In this document: positions 40,298 through 51,268 of the stretch, piece by piece
Layout of the letters: each line of letters begins with the position of its first letter
How positions within the stretch are numbered: the first letter of the stretch is position 1
Assembly (NCBI RefSeq): GCF_013410035.1
Contig: NZ_JACCBW010000004.1
Location: 1 to 64,000 of the forward strand
Direction: 5' to 3'
Length of the DNA: 64,000 nucleotides
Source: Nocardioides cavernae
GTDB lineage: Bacteria > Actinomycetota > Actinomycetes > Propionibacteriales > Nocardioidaceae
Translations under genes and position numbers: made by a program
Notes under the pieces: generated by a model
What the model saw: only the letters and a program-made list of their open reading frames with translations
What the model was told of the DNA's origin: nothing
Databases searched by the model: none

Positions 40298-40753
40298 TCA
40301 CGCCCCGGCGGCGCGTTCGCGTCGGCGACGCAGCGTCGCGGGCAGGGTGAGCACGATCCCCAGGAAGATCCCGAGGAACATCCCGATCGAGTTGGCGGCG
40401 ACGTCGCGCGGGTCGGACACGCGTCCGGGGATCTGCCCCTGGACGCTCTCGATCATCGAGGTCAGCACGATCCCCGCGGCGAGCGCCACCAGCCAGAAGC
40501 GCGACCCCACGAGCAGGATCAGGAAGACGCCCAGCGGCACGAAGAGCCCGACGTTGGCGAGAAACTCGACCCGCTCGACGCTCAGCCGGCTGGTCAGCGG
40601 GTCGAGGTCGGGATAGCGCTCCAGCCGGTCGAGGATGCGCACGGCGAGACCGGTGTAGTCGGGCTGGTCCTGCCCCGGCGTGAGCGTCACCAGTCCGACG
40701 AAGCCCAGGTAGAGCAGCGTGAGCAAGCTGAGGAGCGGATGTCGGTGCAGCAC
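40298..40753 (-). CDS. VanZ-like membrane protein
   Basis: 151 residues, four membrane segments. VanZ-like core: VEFLANVGLFVPLGVFLILL, SMIESVQGQIPGRVSDPRDVAANSIGM, the usual Glu and the RDVxxN block. Function unknown; VanZ itself contributes to low-level teicoplanin resistance, but most homologues are uncharacterised and no glycopeptide-resistance genes are nearby. GTG 40753 fits a leaderless layout. It converges on mrpG with 12 bases between stops. Confidence 0.85.
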   Translation of the reverse strand: MLHRHPLLSLLTLLYLGFVGLVTLTPGQDQPDYTGLAVRILDRLERYPDLDPLTSRLSVERVEFLANVGLFVPLGVFLILLVGSRFWLVALAAGIVLTSMIESVQGQIPGRVSDPRDVAANSIGMFLGIFLGIVLTLPATLRRRRERAAGA

Positions 40754-40782
40754 GCCGCCATCATCCCGGTGGGCGACAAGGC

Positions 40783-41715
40783 TCAGCCGAACCGGACCCC
40801 GGTCAGCTCCTCGGAGACCTCCCAGAGGCGTGCGGCGTCGGCGTCGCGGCGCAGCGGCGCCCACAGGGCCTCGGGTCCGGGCGGTCCCCCGGCTCTGCCC
40901 GGCCACTGGGGCCCGTAGAAGCCGCCGTCGTCCCCGGTCGTCACAGCCATGAGCGCGGGCAGCTTCGCGGTCTCGACGGTCCCGACGAGCAGACCGCGTG
41001 CCGAGAGCCAGCGGATCACCTTCACGCTCGTCGTGTCGTCACCACGGCCGACCTCGGGGCGCGCGGCGAGCAGGCTCGTCGGTGCGACGCCCGGGTGGGA
41101 GACGTTGCTCGTGAGGCCCCAGCCCCCCGCCGCGCTGCGGCGGCTGAGCTCGAGGCCGAACAGGCCGCACGCGATCTTGGACTGGCGGTAGGCGCCCATG
41201 CCGTCGTAGGACCGCTCCCAGGACAGGTCGTCCCAGTTGATCGAGCCGCGTCGTGCGGCCACGCTCGCCTGGGAGGTGACCCGCGCGCGCCCCGCCCGCA
41301 GCAGAGGCAGGAGGCGGCCGGTGAGGGCGAAGTGACCGAGGTGGTTCGTCCCGAGCTGGAGCTCGTGCCCGTCGGCGGTGGTCTGCCGGTCCGGCGGCGT
41401 CATCACCCCAGCGTTGTTGATCATCAGGTGGATCGGCTCGCCCTCGGCCACCAAGCGCTCGCCCAGCGCCGCGACGGACTCCAGCGAGGAGAGGTCGAGG
41501 TCGTGGAGCACGAGCCGGGCGTGCGGCACCCGTCCGCGGATCACGGCGACGGCCGCCTCGCCCTTGGCGCGGTTGCGCACGGGGACCAGCACCTCGGCGC
41601 CGGCTGCGGCGAGGGCCTCCGCCATGCCGAGGCCCATGCCGTCGCTGGCGCCGGTGACGAGCGCACGGCGTCCGGTGAGGTCGGGGAGGGTGAGGTCGTA
41701 CTGCCTGCGAGGCAC
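40783..41715 (-). CDS. SDR-family NAD(P)-dependent oxidoreductase
   Basis: 310 residues. Rossmann motif [23 protein letters not shown] at the fourth strand, and the active-site YRQSKIACG (YxxxK). The extended C-terminal part resembles light-dependent protochlorophyllide-reductase/retinol-dehydrogenase-like SDRs. Substrate unknown. GTG 41715 has AGGAG seven nt upstream; earlier in-frame starts fall in the divergent control region. It is paired divergently with an XRE regulator, a common actinobacterial arrangement. Confidence 0.9.
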   Translation of the reverse strand: MPRRQYDLTLPDLTGRRALVTGASDGMGLGMAEALAAAGAEVLVPVRNRAKGEAAVAVIRGRVPHARLVLHDLDLSSLESVAALGERLVAEGEPIHLMINNAGVMTPPDRQTTADGHELQLGTNHLGHFALTGRLLPLLRAGRARVTSQASVAARRGSINWDDLSWERSYDGMGAYRQSKIACGLFGLELSRRSAAGGWGLTSNVSHPGVAPTSLLAARPEVGRGDDTTSVKVIRWLSARGLLVGTVETAKLPALMAVTTGDDGGFYGPQWPGRAGGPPGPEALWAPLRRDADAARLWEVSEELTGVRFG

Positions 41716-41767
41716 GGCGGCTCCTGTCGTCCTGGGGTGGTCGCGGTCCAGCGTGGCCGACCGCCCG

Positions 41768-41804
41768 GCTCCCATCCACGGCCTGACGATCCGTGGATGG
41801 GAGC
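41768..41804. promoter_or_regulatory. 14-bp perfect dyad between SDR and XRE genes (probable operator)
   Basis: Arms GCTCCCATCCACGG (41768-41781) and its exact complement (41791-41804) around a 9-nt spacer. The right arm overlaps the -35 region expected for the XRE gene, whose -10 candidate is CAGGAT at 41817-41822; the left arm lies about 50 bp upstream of the SDR start. A site for the neighbouring regulator is the simplest reading. Confidence 0.7.
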
Positions 41805-41828
41805 GGGCCGACCCGTCAGGATGGGCGG

Positions 41829-42668
41829 GTGATCGATCGTGCCGGCCTCGCCGACTTCCTGCGCAGGCGCCGGGAGGCCCTGCAGCCCGAGGACGTCGGG
41901 CTGCCGCGCGGTGCGCGCCGGCGTACGCCGGGGTTGCGGCGCGAGGAGGTCGCCGCGCTCGCCCACATGTCGAGCGACTTCTACTCCCGGCTCGAGCGCG
42001 GACGCGGCCCGCAGCCGTCCGAGCAGATGGTGGCCGCGATCGCGCAGGGGCTGCACCTGTCGCTCGAGGAGCGCGACCACCTGTTCCGGCTCGCGGGGCA
42101 CCACCCGCCCGTGCGCGAGGCCGCGGGCGACCACGTCGCGCCGGGGATGCTGCGGATCTTCGACCGCCTCACCGACACCCCGGCCGAGATCGTCACCGAG
42201 CTCGGCGAGACGCTGCGGCAGACGCCGCTCAGCGTCGCGCTGGTCGGCGACCTGACCGGCTACACCGGCCCGGCGCGCAGCATGGGGTTCCGCTGGTTCA
42301 CCGACCCGACCGCCCGCCGCCTGCACCCGCCCGAGGACCACGAGCACTACTCGCGGATGTACGCCTCGGGGCTGCGTGGCGTCCTCGCCCTCCGCGGCCC
42401 CGGCTCCCGGGCCGCGCACCTCAGCGAGCTCCTGCTCGAGCGCAGCGAGGAGTTCCGGCACTGGTGGGCGGCGCACGAGGTCGGCATCCGCCCGCGGGAG
42501 GTCAAGCGCTACGTGCACCCGGCCGTCGGCCTGCTCGAGCTGAGCTGCCAGGTCGTGCAGGACCCGTTCCAGTCGCACCACCTCCTGGTCTTCACCGCGA
42601 CGCCCGGCACGCCCAGCCACGAGGGCCTGCGCCTGCTCGCTGCCGCCGACACCCCCTCCTGGGCCTGA
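41829..42668 (+). CDS. XRE-family regulator with MmyB-like C-terminal domain
   Basis: 279 residues. N-terminal HTH (~5-70): [45 protein letters not shown], typical of this subfamily. C-terminal MmyB/PAS-like ligand-binding domain (~100-275) with [20 protein letters not shown] and [15 protein letters not shown]. Probably represses or activates the divergent SDR gene in response to a small ligand. GTG 41829 follows a CAGGAT box by six nt. Confidence 0.9.
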   Translation: MIDRAGLADFLRRRREALQPEDVGLPRGARRRTPGLRREEVAALAHMSSDFYSRLERGRGPQPSEQMVAAIAQGLHLSLEERDHLFRLAGHHPPVREAAGDHVAPGMLRIFDRLTDTPAEIVTELGETLRQTPLSVALVGDLTGYTGPARSMGFRWFTDPTARRLHPPEDHEHYSRMYASGLRGVLALRGPGSRAAHLSELLLERSEEFRHWWAAHEVGIRPREVKRYVHPAVGLLELSCQVVQDPFQSHHLLVFTATPGTPSHEGLRLLAAADTPSWA

Positions 42669-42697
42669 GCGTCGGTGCCGTGGGCGACAGTGTCCAC

Positions 42698-44398
42698 GTG
42701 CCCGCTCCTGCTCCTCGCGTCCACCTCACCCGCCTGCCGGGCGAGCGGGTGCGCGTCGGCACCGCTGGCGGCGAGCACGATCCCGACGTCGTCGAGGACG
42801 TGGACCTCGCCGAGCTCCCGGGCCTGGTCGCCGAGCGCGAGACAGCGCACGGCGAGGGGCCGGACGGCGGGCCGCGCTGGGTGTGGGACGACACCGCCCG
42901 GTGGTACCCCGCGCTCCTCGCCGCAGGTGTGCGCGTCGCGCGCTGCCACGACCTCCGGCTCTGCCGCCGGGTCCTGTCGCGGGCACCCGCGGTCGACCAG
43001 TCCCTCCTGCGGGGCGAGGACGCGGAACTGTGGGACGGGCTTGCGCCCGCGCAACCGAGCGAGCCCGTCCTGTTCAGCGCCGCCGCCGCGAGCGAGCACC
43101 TCGACGCCGCCGTCGAGGACGCCCGCCAGCTCGGCGCTGTCGCCGCGTCCCCCGACGCCGCGCGGCTCGCCCTTCTGCTGGCCGCGGAGTCCGCGAGCGC
43201 CCTGGTCGCCGCGGAGATGACCCACGCCGGTGTGCCGTGGCGCGTCGACGTCCACGAGGCGCTCCTCACCGAGCGCCTCGGCCCGCGCCCGCCGCGGGGC
43301 GCCCGCCCGCGCCTGCTCGCCGAGTGCGCCGAGGAGGTGCGGGCCCTGCTGGGCTCCCCCGGGCTCAACCCCGACTCGCGCCCCGACCTGCTCGCTGCCC
43401 TGCGCCGCGCCGGGGTGGACGTGGCCGATACGCGTGCCTGGACGATCCGGCGCATCGAGCACCCGGTGGCCGAGCCGCTGCTGCGCTACAAGAAGCTCTC
43501 GCACCTGTTCACCACCAACGGGTGGGCCTGGATCGACGAATGGGTCAGCGGCGGCCGGTTCCGGCCGGTCTACCAGCCCGCAGGCTCGGCCACGGGGCGC
43601 TGGTCGTCCAACGGAGGCGGAGCGCTCTCCTTCCCGGTGCAGGTGCGTTCGGCCGCCGTCGCGGACGAGGGCTGGCTGCTCGTGGTGGCCGACGTCGCCC
43701 AGCTCGAGCCGCGGGTGCTCGCCGGGATGAGTGGTGACCTCGGTCTCGCCCGCGCTGCACGCGGCGCCGACCTCTACCAGGGCATGGTCGACGCCGGTGC
43801 CGTCGCGTCACGCCAGGACGCCAAGCTCGGCCTGCTGGGCGCGATGTACGGCGCGACCAGCGGGGAGAGCGGGCGGATGGTGGCGGGCCTGACCCGTCGC
43901 TACCCGCAGGCGTTCGGCCTCGTCGAGGAGGCGGCGCGCGCAGGAGAGCGCGGCCAGGTCGTGCGTACGCTCCTCGGGCGCGGGTGCCCCGCCCTCGGCG
44001 GCTCGTGGGACGAGTCGCCCGACGCGCCGCCCGACGACCTCGACGCCCAGGACCGGCACCGGCGGGCGTACGGCAGGTTCACCCGCAACTTCGTGGTCCA
44101 GGGCACCGCCGCCGAGTGGGCGTCCTGCTGGCTCGCCGACCTCCGCAACCGGCTCTGGCGGCTCGGCGACGGCGACGCCCCGCTGGAGGGCCGGCCGCAC
44201 CTGGTGTTCTTCCTGCACGACGAGGTCGTCGTCCATGCGCCCGCCCACCTGGCCGACGCCGTGGTGGCCGAGGTGGAGGCCGCAGCGGTCGCTGCCGGGA
44301 CGCTGGTGTTCCGCGAGCACCCGGTCGACTTCCCCCTCAACGTCTCGGTGGTCCGCTCCTACGCCGAGGCCGGCAAGCCCGGCGGCACCGAGTCGTGA
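42698..44398 (+). CDS. stand-alone PolA-type DNA polymerase (bifunctional 3'-5' exonuclease/DNA polymerase family)
   Basis: 566 residues, family A polymerase lacking the 5' nuclease of PolA. Motif A is LLVVADVAQLEPRVLA (Asp332), motif B is SRQDAKLGLLGAMYGATSG (Arg372, Lys376, Tyr384), and motif C is HDEV at 507-510, so catalytic residues are present. The first ~170 residues occupy the place of the 3'-5' exonuclease but I cannot find its full D/E/D/D set. The family is widespread in actinobacteria; its role is probably auxiliary, in repair or mutagenesis. GTG 42698 has GACAGT six nt upstream; GTG 42680 is an alternative. Confidence 0.85.
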   Translation: MPAPAPRVHLTRLPGERVRVGTAGGEHDPDVVEDVDLAELPGLVAERETAHGEGPDGGPRWVWDDTARWYPALLAAGVRVARCHDLRLCRRVLSRAPAVDQSLLRGEDAELWDGLAPAQPSEPVLFSAAAASEHLDAAVEDARQLGAVAASPDAARLALLLAAESASALVAAEMTHAGVPWRVDVHEALLTERLGPRPPRGARPRLLAECAEEVRALLGSPGLNPDSRPDLLAALRRAGVDVADTRAWTIRRIEHPVAEPLLRYKKLSHLFTTNGWAWIDEWVSGGRFRPVYQPAGSATGRWSSNGGGALSFPVQVRSAAVADEGWLLVVADVAQLEPRVLAGMSGDLGLARAARGADLYQGMVDAGAVASRQDAKLGLLGAMYGATSGESGRMVAGLTRRYPQAFGLVEEAARAGERGQVVRTLLGRGCPALGGSWDESPDAPPDDLDAQDRHRRAYGRFTRNFVVQGTAAEWASCWLADLRNRLWRLGDGDAPLEGRPHLVFFLHDEVVVHAPAHLADAVVAEVEAAAVAAGTLVFREHPVDFPLNVSVVRSYAEAGKPGGTES

Positions 44399-44476
44399 TG
44401 TGAGCCTTCTCTCGGTCTCCGCGGGAACCGGCCGCCTCGGCTTGCTCGACGTCGAGATTCTTGGTCTGGTCGGCGG

Positions 44477-46189
44477 ATGGCCACAGGAATCGAACACCCG
44501 CGCGACCTGCCCACACCCGACGTGCCCGACGATCCCCACCCCGCCCTCGACGCCGCCATCGGGTCCACGACCCCTCCCGAGCGCGGCCTGGACAAGGTGG
44601 TCTTCGGCGTCACGGCGCTGGTGAGCCTCGCCTTCCTGGTGTGGGGCTTCGTCAGCACCGGCAGCCTCGCCGACGCGTCGTCCGCAGGCCTGGCCTGGAC
44701 GATGGAGAAGACCGGCTGGCTGTTCGTGCTCACCTCGAGCGCGTTCGTCGTGTTCGTGATCTGGCTGGCGCTCGGCAAGTTCGGCAACATCCCACTCGGT
44801 CGCGACGACGAGGAGCCGGAGTTCCGGACGGTCTCGTGGGTGGCGATGATGTTCAGCGCCGGGATGGGCATCGGCCTGATGTTCTACGGCGTCAGCGAGC
44901 CGATCACCCACTTCGTCACCCCGCCGCCCGGCACCGGTGAGGCCGGCAACCCCGAGGCGGCCCAGACCGCCATGGCCACCACGATGTTCCACTGGACGCT
45001 GCACCCGTGGGCGATCTACGCCGTGGTGGGCCTCGCCGTCGCGTACGGCGTCTACCGCAAGGGCCGGCTCCAGCTGATCAGCTCGGCCTTCGAGCCGCTG
45101 CTCGGGCACCACGCCCACGGGCTCGGCGGCAAGGCCATCGACATGTTCGCGATCTTCGCGACGCTCTTCGGCTCCGCCACCTCGCTCGGCCTCGGCGCGC
45201 TCCAGATCGAGTCGGGCCTGCGGATCGTCGCCGGCATCGGCGACACCGGCAACGCCGTCCTCGTCGGCATCATCGCCGTGCTCACCGCCGCCTTCGTGCT
45301 CTCCGCCGTCTCCGGGGTCGCCAAGGGCATCCAGTGGCTGTCCAACATCAACATGGTCCTGGCCGTCGCGCTGGCCCTGTTCGTGTTCATCGTCGGACCG
45401 ACCGTCTTCATCCTCAACCTGGTGCCGACGTCGATCGGCAGCTACGTCGCCGACCTCCCGATGATGGCCGCGCGCACCGCCGCCGAGGGTGCCGAGACCA
45501 GTGACTGGCTCTCCACCTGGACCGTCTTCTACTGGGCGTGGTGGCTGTCCTGGACGCCGTTCGTCGGCATGTTCATCGCGCGCATCTCCCGCGGGCGGAC
45601 CATCCGCCAGTTCGTCACCGGCGTGCTGCTGGTCCCCAGCCTGGTGAGCGTCGTGTGGTTCTGCATCTTCGGCGGCGCCGCCATCGACCTCCAGCAGGGC
45701 GGCACCGACATCGCCGGCGCGGGGGGCCTGGAGCAGCAGCTCTTCAGCACCCTCGAGTCCTTCCCGCTGGCGACGGTCTCCAGCATCCTGGTGATGGTCC
45801 TGGTCGGCATCTTCTTCGTCTCCGGCGCCGACGCCGCGTCGATCGTGATGGGGTCGCTGTCCGAGCGCGGCACCATCCACCCGAGCCGTCCGACGGTCAT
45901 CTTCTGGGGAGTCGCCACCGGCGCGGTGGCCGCCGTGATGCTGCTCGTGGGCGGGGCCGACGCGCTGAGCGGACTGCAGACGATCACCGTCATCGCGGCG
46001 CTCCCGTTCGTGCTCATCATGATCGGGCTGGCCGTGGCGCTGGTGAAGGACCTCGCCCAGGACCCCCTCGTCGTCCGTCGCAAGTACGCCATCGAGGCCG
46101 TCGAGGCCGCCGTCATCACCGGCGTCACCGAGCACGGCGATGACTTCGTGATCGCCGTGGAGAAGGACCCCGAGGCGTCGCGGAACTAG
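44477..46189 (+). CDS. BCCT family betaine/choline/carnitine transporter
   Basis: 570 residues, 12 membrane helices, sodium-coupled uptake of trimethylammonium osmolytes. SAGMGIGLMFYGVSEP is the glycine-rich TM segment found in sodium-coupled BetP; FHWTLHPWAIYAV and WAWWLSWTPFVGMFIARISR are the aromatic-cage and BCCT signature segments. N-terminal ~40 residues are acidic; the C-terminal tail is short and not strongly basic. A 12-bp palindrome CTCGACGTCGAG (44445-44456) sits 20 bp upstream of ATG 44477 and could be an operator. Its TAG stop overlaps the next gene's -10 box. Confidence 0.93.
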   Translation: MATGIEHPRDLPTPDVPDDPHPALDAAIGSTTPPERGLDKVVFGVTALVSLAFLVWGFVSTGSLADASSAGLAWTMEKTGWLFVLTSSAFVVFVIWLALGKFGNIPLGRDDEEPEFRTVSWVAMMFSAGMGIGLMFYGVSEPITHFVTPPPGTGEAGNPEAAQTAMATTMFHWTLHPWAIYAVVGLAVAYGVYRKGRLQLISSAFEPLLGHHAHGLGGKAIDMFAIFATLFGSATSLGLGALQIESGLRIVAGIGDTGNAVLVGIIAVLTAAFVLSAVSGVAKGIQWLSNINMVLAVALALFVFIVGPTVFILNLVPTSIGSYVADLPMMAARTAAEGAETSDWLSTWTVFYWAWWLSWTPFVGMFIARISRGRTIRQFVTGVLLVPSLVSVVWFCIFGGAAIDLQQGGTDIAGAGGLEQQLFSTLESFPLATVSSILVMVLVGIFFVSGADAASIVMGSLSERGTIHPSRPTVIFWGVATGAVAAVMLLVGGADALSGLQTITVIAALPFVLIMIGLAVALVKDLAQDPLVVRRKYAIEAVEAAVITGVTEHGDDFVIAVEKDPEASRN

Positions 46190-46192
46190 GGT
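46187..46192 (+). promoter_or_regulatory. -10 box overlapping the BCCT stop codon
   Basis: TAGGGT, whose TAG is the transporter stop; seven nt separate it from ATG 46200, suggesting a leaderless transcript for the LysR-like gene. Confidence 0.5.
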
Positions 46193-46199
46193 CGTGCGC

Positions 46200-46784
46200 A
46201 TGAGCGTCGACCCCCTGCGCATCGGCTTCGTCACCGGCGCGACCCCGGACAAGTGGGCCCGCCACTGGCGCGACCGCCGCCGCGAGCCGCTGGAGCTCGT
46301 GCCGGTGACGGAGGCCGCACAGGTCGACGGCGTGCGCGACGGCAGCCTCGACATGGCACTCGTGCGGCTGCCCGTCGACCGCGACGGCCTGCACTGCGTC
46401 CGCCTCTACGACGAGCTGCAGGTCGCGGTCGCCTCGCGCGAGCACGTCCTCGCGGCGGCCGACGAGGAGGTCACGACGGCCGACCTCGTCGACGAGCAGC
46501 TCGTGCGGCCGCACCCGAGCGGCTGGACGCCGGAGGCCGACCAGCTCGACTGGCCACCCATGACCGAGCAGGAGGCGGTCGAGACGGTCGCCGCCGGCAC
46601 GGGGGTCCTGATCGTGCCGATGTCGGTCGCGCGCCTGCACCAGCGCAAGGACGTCGTCACCCGCGTGGTGTCCGACCTCGAGCCCACCACCATCGCCCTC
46701 ATCTGGCGCGTCGAGCGCGACGACGAGGTGACGCAGGCGTTCGTCGGCGTGACGAAGGGACGTACGGCCAACACCTCGCGCTGA
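46200..46784 (+). CDS. stand-alone LysR substrate-binding domain protein
   Basis: 194 residues matching only the periplasmic-binding-like effector domain of LysR regulators: PLRIGFVTGATPDKWARHWRD, GSLDMALVRLPVDRDGLHCVRL, VETVAAGTGVLIVPMSVARLH. No helix-turn-helix precedes it, and no lost HTH is visible upstream because the BCCT gene ends 10 bases before. It may act as a ligand sensor or as a partner of another regulator. Downstream of an osmolyte transporter, though with its own probable promoter. Confidence 0.82.
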   Translation: MSVDPLRIGFVTGATPDKWARHWRDRRREPLELVPVTEAAQVDGVRDGSLDMALVRLPVDRDGLHCVRLYDELQVAVASREHVLAAADEEVTTADLVDEQLVRPHPSGWTPEADQLDWPPMTEQEAVETVAAGTGVLIVPMSVARLHQRKDVVTRVVSDLEPTTIALIWRVERDDEVTQAFVGVTKGRTANTSR

Positions 46785-46868
46785 GGCGCTCGCGGACGTC
46801 TGCCGCGCGCGCGACGGGGTACCGACAGCCCGACGGGCCGCTGTGGTGCGTCGCGGAGGAGGTGCACC

Positions 46869-47930
46869 ATGCGCGTCGTCGTCACGGGCGCGAGCGGGAA
46901 CATCGGGTCGGCGCTGCTGCGGCGGCTGGCCCGCGACGGTCACCACGACGTCGTGGGGGTCGTACGCAGGCCTCCCCCGCCCGAGACCCACCCCGGGGTG
47001 CGCTGGGCGGCGGTCGACCTGTCCCGCGAGGACACCGAGGTGCTGCGCGCGACGTTCCAGGGCGCCGACGCCGTCGTGCACCTGGCGTGGGGCTTCCAGC
47101 CGTCCCACCGCGAGGCCTACCTGCGGGCCCTCGGCGTCGGTGGCACCTCCCGGGTGCTCGACGCCGTGGCCGCCTGCGGCGTCCGGCACCTCGTCCACAT
47201 GTCCTCGGTCGGCGCCTACTCGCCGAAGCGGGACGACGCGCCGGTGGACGAGTCGTGGCCGACCGGCGGGGTGCGCACGTCCATGTACAGCCGGCACAAG
47301 TCCGCCGCCGAGCGGCTGCTCGACCTCGCCGAGCAGGGCGACTCCGGAATCGTCGTGACGCGCCTGCGGCCGGGGATCGTCGGGCAGCGCGACGCCGGCA
47401 GCGCCCTGCTGCGCTACGGGCTGCCGGCCGTCGTGCCGGCCGCCGCCCTCCGTCACGTGCCGGTGCTGCCGCTCGACCGCGGCCTCTCGATCCCGCTCGT
47501 CCACGCCGACGACGTCGCCGACGCCATCGTCCGCGCGCTCGACGGCACGGTGCAGGGGGCGTTCAACCTCGCGGCCGCTCCGCCCGTCACCGCCGACACC
47601 ATCGCGACGGCCCTCGGCGCACGACTGGTGCACGTCCCCTCGGCGGCGCTGCGCGCGGCGGTCTCGGCGTCGTGGCACGCCCACCTCCAGCCCCTCGACC
47701 CGGGGTGGGTCGACATGGGCTTCGCCGTGCCGCTGCTCGACACCACCCGCGCGCTCACCGAGCTCGGCTGGATGCCCTCGCACGACGCCACGTCCGTGCT
47801 CGCCGAGGTCGTCGAGGGGATGCGGGACGCCGCGTCGTCCCACAGCCAGGTCCTGCGACCGCGCACGGTCCTCGGCGGGCTCGCGCGCGCCGTGCGCCGC
47901 GGACCGGTCAGCAACCGCCGGGTGACCTGA
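46869..47930 (+). CDS. NAD-dependent epimerase/dehydratase family protein
   Basis: 353-residue extended SDR. VVVTGASGNIGSALLRRL is the NAD-binding loop; MSSVGAYSP supplies the catalytic Ser; SMYSRHKSAAERLL is the YxxxK element; VHADDVADAIVRAL matches the family. Sugar-nucleotide substrate unknown. AGGAGG (46856-46861) gives a strong Shine-Dalgarno for ATG 46869. The 84-bp gap upstream shows nothing else. Confidence 0.9.
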   Translation: MRVVVTGASGNIGSALLRRLARDGHHDVVGVVRRPPPPETHPGVRWAAVDLSREDTEVLRATFQGADAVVHLAWGFQPSHREAYLRALGVGGTSRVLDAVAACGVRHLVHMSSVGAYSPKRDDAPVDESWPTGGVRTSMYSRHKSAAERLLDLAEQGDSGIVVTRLRPGIVGQRDAGSALLRYGLPAVVPAAALRHVPVLPLDRGLSIPLVHADDVADAIVRALDGTVQGAFNLAAAPPVTADTIATALGARLVHVPSAALRAAVSASWHAHLQPLDPGWVDMGFAVPLLDTTRALTELGWMPSHDATSVLAEVVEGMRDAASSHSQVLRPRTVLGGLARAVRRGPVSNRRVT

Positions 47931-47938
47931 GTCGCTCC

Positions 47939-48487
47939 CTACAGGCTGCTCTCCAGCCACTCGCCCAGCGCGACGGCAGAGGCCTCGACCATCGACGCCC
48001 AGTCCAGCGCGGACTCGTCGGCCGTGTCGGAGACGTGCTTGACCAGCCGGACGGGGACACCTGCCTGCTGCGCGGCCCAGGCGACGGCGTACCCCTCCAT
48101 GTCGACGAGGTGCGCGCGCCCGGCGAGGGCGTCGCGCACGACCGGGTCGCTGACGAACACGTCCCCGGTGGCGAGCACGACCTCGGACGTGCCGACCACC
48201 AGCCGCTCCTGCGGGTCGTGGCCGAGGGAGCGGATCACGTCGGCGTTGATGTCGTGGTTGAGGACGACCCCGGGCTCGAACAGGCCGGACAGGCCCGGTC
48301 GCAACGCACCCGCGGTGCCGACGTTGACCACGGTGAGCCCCGAGAGGTGGTCGTACGCCGCGAGGGCGCGGGCCGTGGCCGCCGCGGCAGCGGTCTTGCC
48401 GATCCCGGTGATCAGCAGCGGCAGGTCCGGCGGGACGTGCGCGGCCTCGGCCGCCGTCGCCGAGACGACGAGGTGGCGCTCAGCCAC
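47939..48487 (-). CDS. nucleosidase (phosphorylase superfamily, MTA/SAH- or futalosine-type)
   Basis: 182 residues with purine nucleoside phosphorylase/nucleosidase motifs: LLITGIGKTAAAAATARAL, TVVNVGTAGALRPGL, HLVDMEGYAVAWAAQQAGVP (Met-Glu ribose contacts) and VKHVSDTADESAL (catalytic Asp). It could hydrolyse methylthioadenosine/adenosylhomocysteine or futalosine; sequence alone does not decide. The start overlaps the sulfotransferase gene stop by 8 bases, so the two are co-expressed with guaB1. Confidence 0.82.
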   Translation of the reverse strand: MAERHLVVSATAAEAAHVPPDLPLLITGIGKTAAAAATARALAAYDHLSGLTVVNVGTAGALRPGLSGLFEPGVVLNHDINADVIRSLGHDPQERLVVGTSEVVLATGDVFVSDPVVRDALAGRAHLVDMEGYAVAWAAQQAGVPVRLVKHVSDTADESALDWASMVEASAVALGEWLESSL

Positions 48488-49136
48488 GGTGCTTGCCGCG
48501 GCTGGAGTGGGGCGTGGCCATCACTGCGCGGACCGCGTCGGGGTCGAAGTGCTCGCCCAACCAGTCGAACAGCCCGCGCAGCACCTCCGGGTCGGCGACG
48601 TAGTCGTCGTAGTGCACGCGGTAGGCCGCGTCGCCGAGGCCCTCGGCCGCGGCGAGCATGGCGGCCTCGTTGCGGGTCACCTGCCCGAGCGGGTCGTCCT
48701 TGTGGGTCCAGTAGTTGCTGGCCGCGACGTCCGCGAGGTTGCGGGTGTTGATCACGAACCTCGCGCCCGGGAACACCTGTTGGAGGAACTCGAGGTAGTC
48801 GGGGAGGTCCTTGTCGTACCAGCGGATCTCCTTGTAGCCCGTGACCCGGGTGCCCGGCTCGGGCCGCAGCAGGGTGGCCTCGGCGAGCGCACGGATGTGC
48901 TCGAGCGAGGCCTGCTCGGGGTAGCCCTCGATGCCGAACCACGGGTGCGTCGGCTGGCTGGCCCGGGCCGCGTCCACGCGGGCGCGCTCCCGCAGGCCGC
49001 TGCGGTGGAAGTCGTAGAGGTGTCGCATCGCGTGGCGGTTCTCCCCGCGCAGCAGCCACCCGGGGATCGAGTTGAGGATGCCCATCAGCAGGGTCGAGCC
49101 CGACCTGCCGTAGGTCATCACGAAGACGTGGTCCAT
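48480..49136 (-). CDS. sulfotransferase family protein
   Basis: 218 residues. The PAPS-binding P-loop MTYGRSGSTLLMGIL is at ~7-21 and the 3'-phosphate motif RFVINTRNLADVAASNY in the middle; DYVADPEVLRGLFDWLG is the typical C-terminal helix region. Acceptor unknown. ATG 49136 puts the P-loop at the normal distance; a GTG at 49151 overlapping the guaB1 stop (GTGA) is an alternative adding five residues. Confidence 0.85.
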   Translation of the reverse strand: MDHVFVMTYGRSGSTLLMGILNSIPGWLLRGENRHAMRHLYDFHRSGLRERARVDAARASQPTHPWFGIEGYPEQASLEHIRALAEATLLRPEPGTRVTGYKEIRWYDKDLPDYLEFLQQVFPGARFVINTRNLADVAASNYWTHKDDPLGQVTRNEAAMLAAAEGLGDAAYRVHYDDYVADPEVLRGLFDWLGEHFDPDAVRAVMATPHSSRGKHRG

Positions 49137-49147
49137 GGCCGGGCCGC

Positions 49148-51228
<2,081 letters not shown>

Positions 51229-51268
51229 GCCCCACACTGTCGCGCATGGGTGCGTCCGGGGGAACGTC

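Noticed and set aside
40298..40753. Glycopeptide-resistance locus suggested by VanZ
   Set aside because: Only an isolated VanZ-like protein; no vanHAX, vanRS or related genes nearby.
41767..41779. GGCTCCCATCCA shared between the SDR/XRE dyad and the infC leader hairpin
   Set aside because: A 12-base coincidence in unrelated structures with different partner arms; no further flanking similarity, so not treated as a repeat family.
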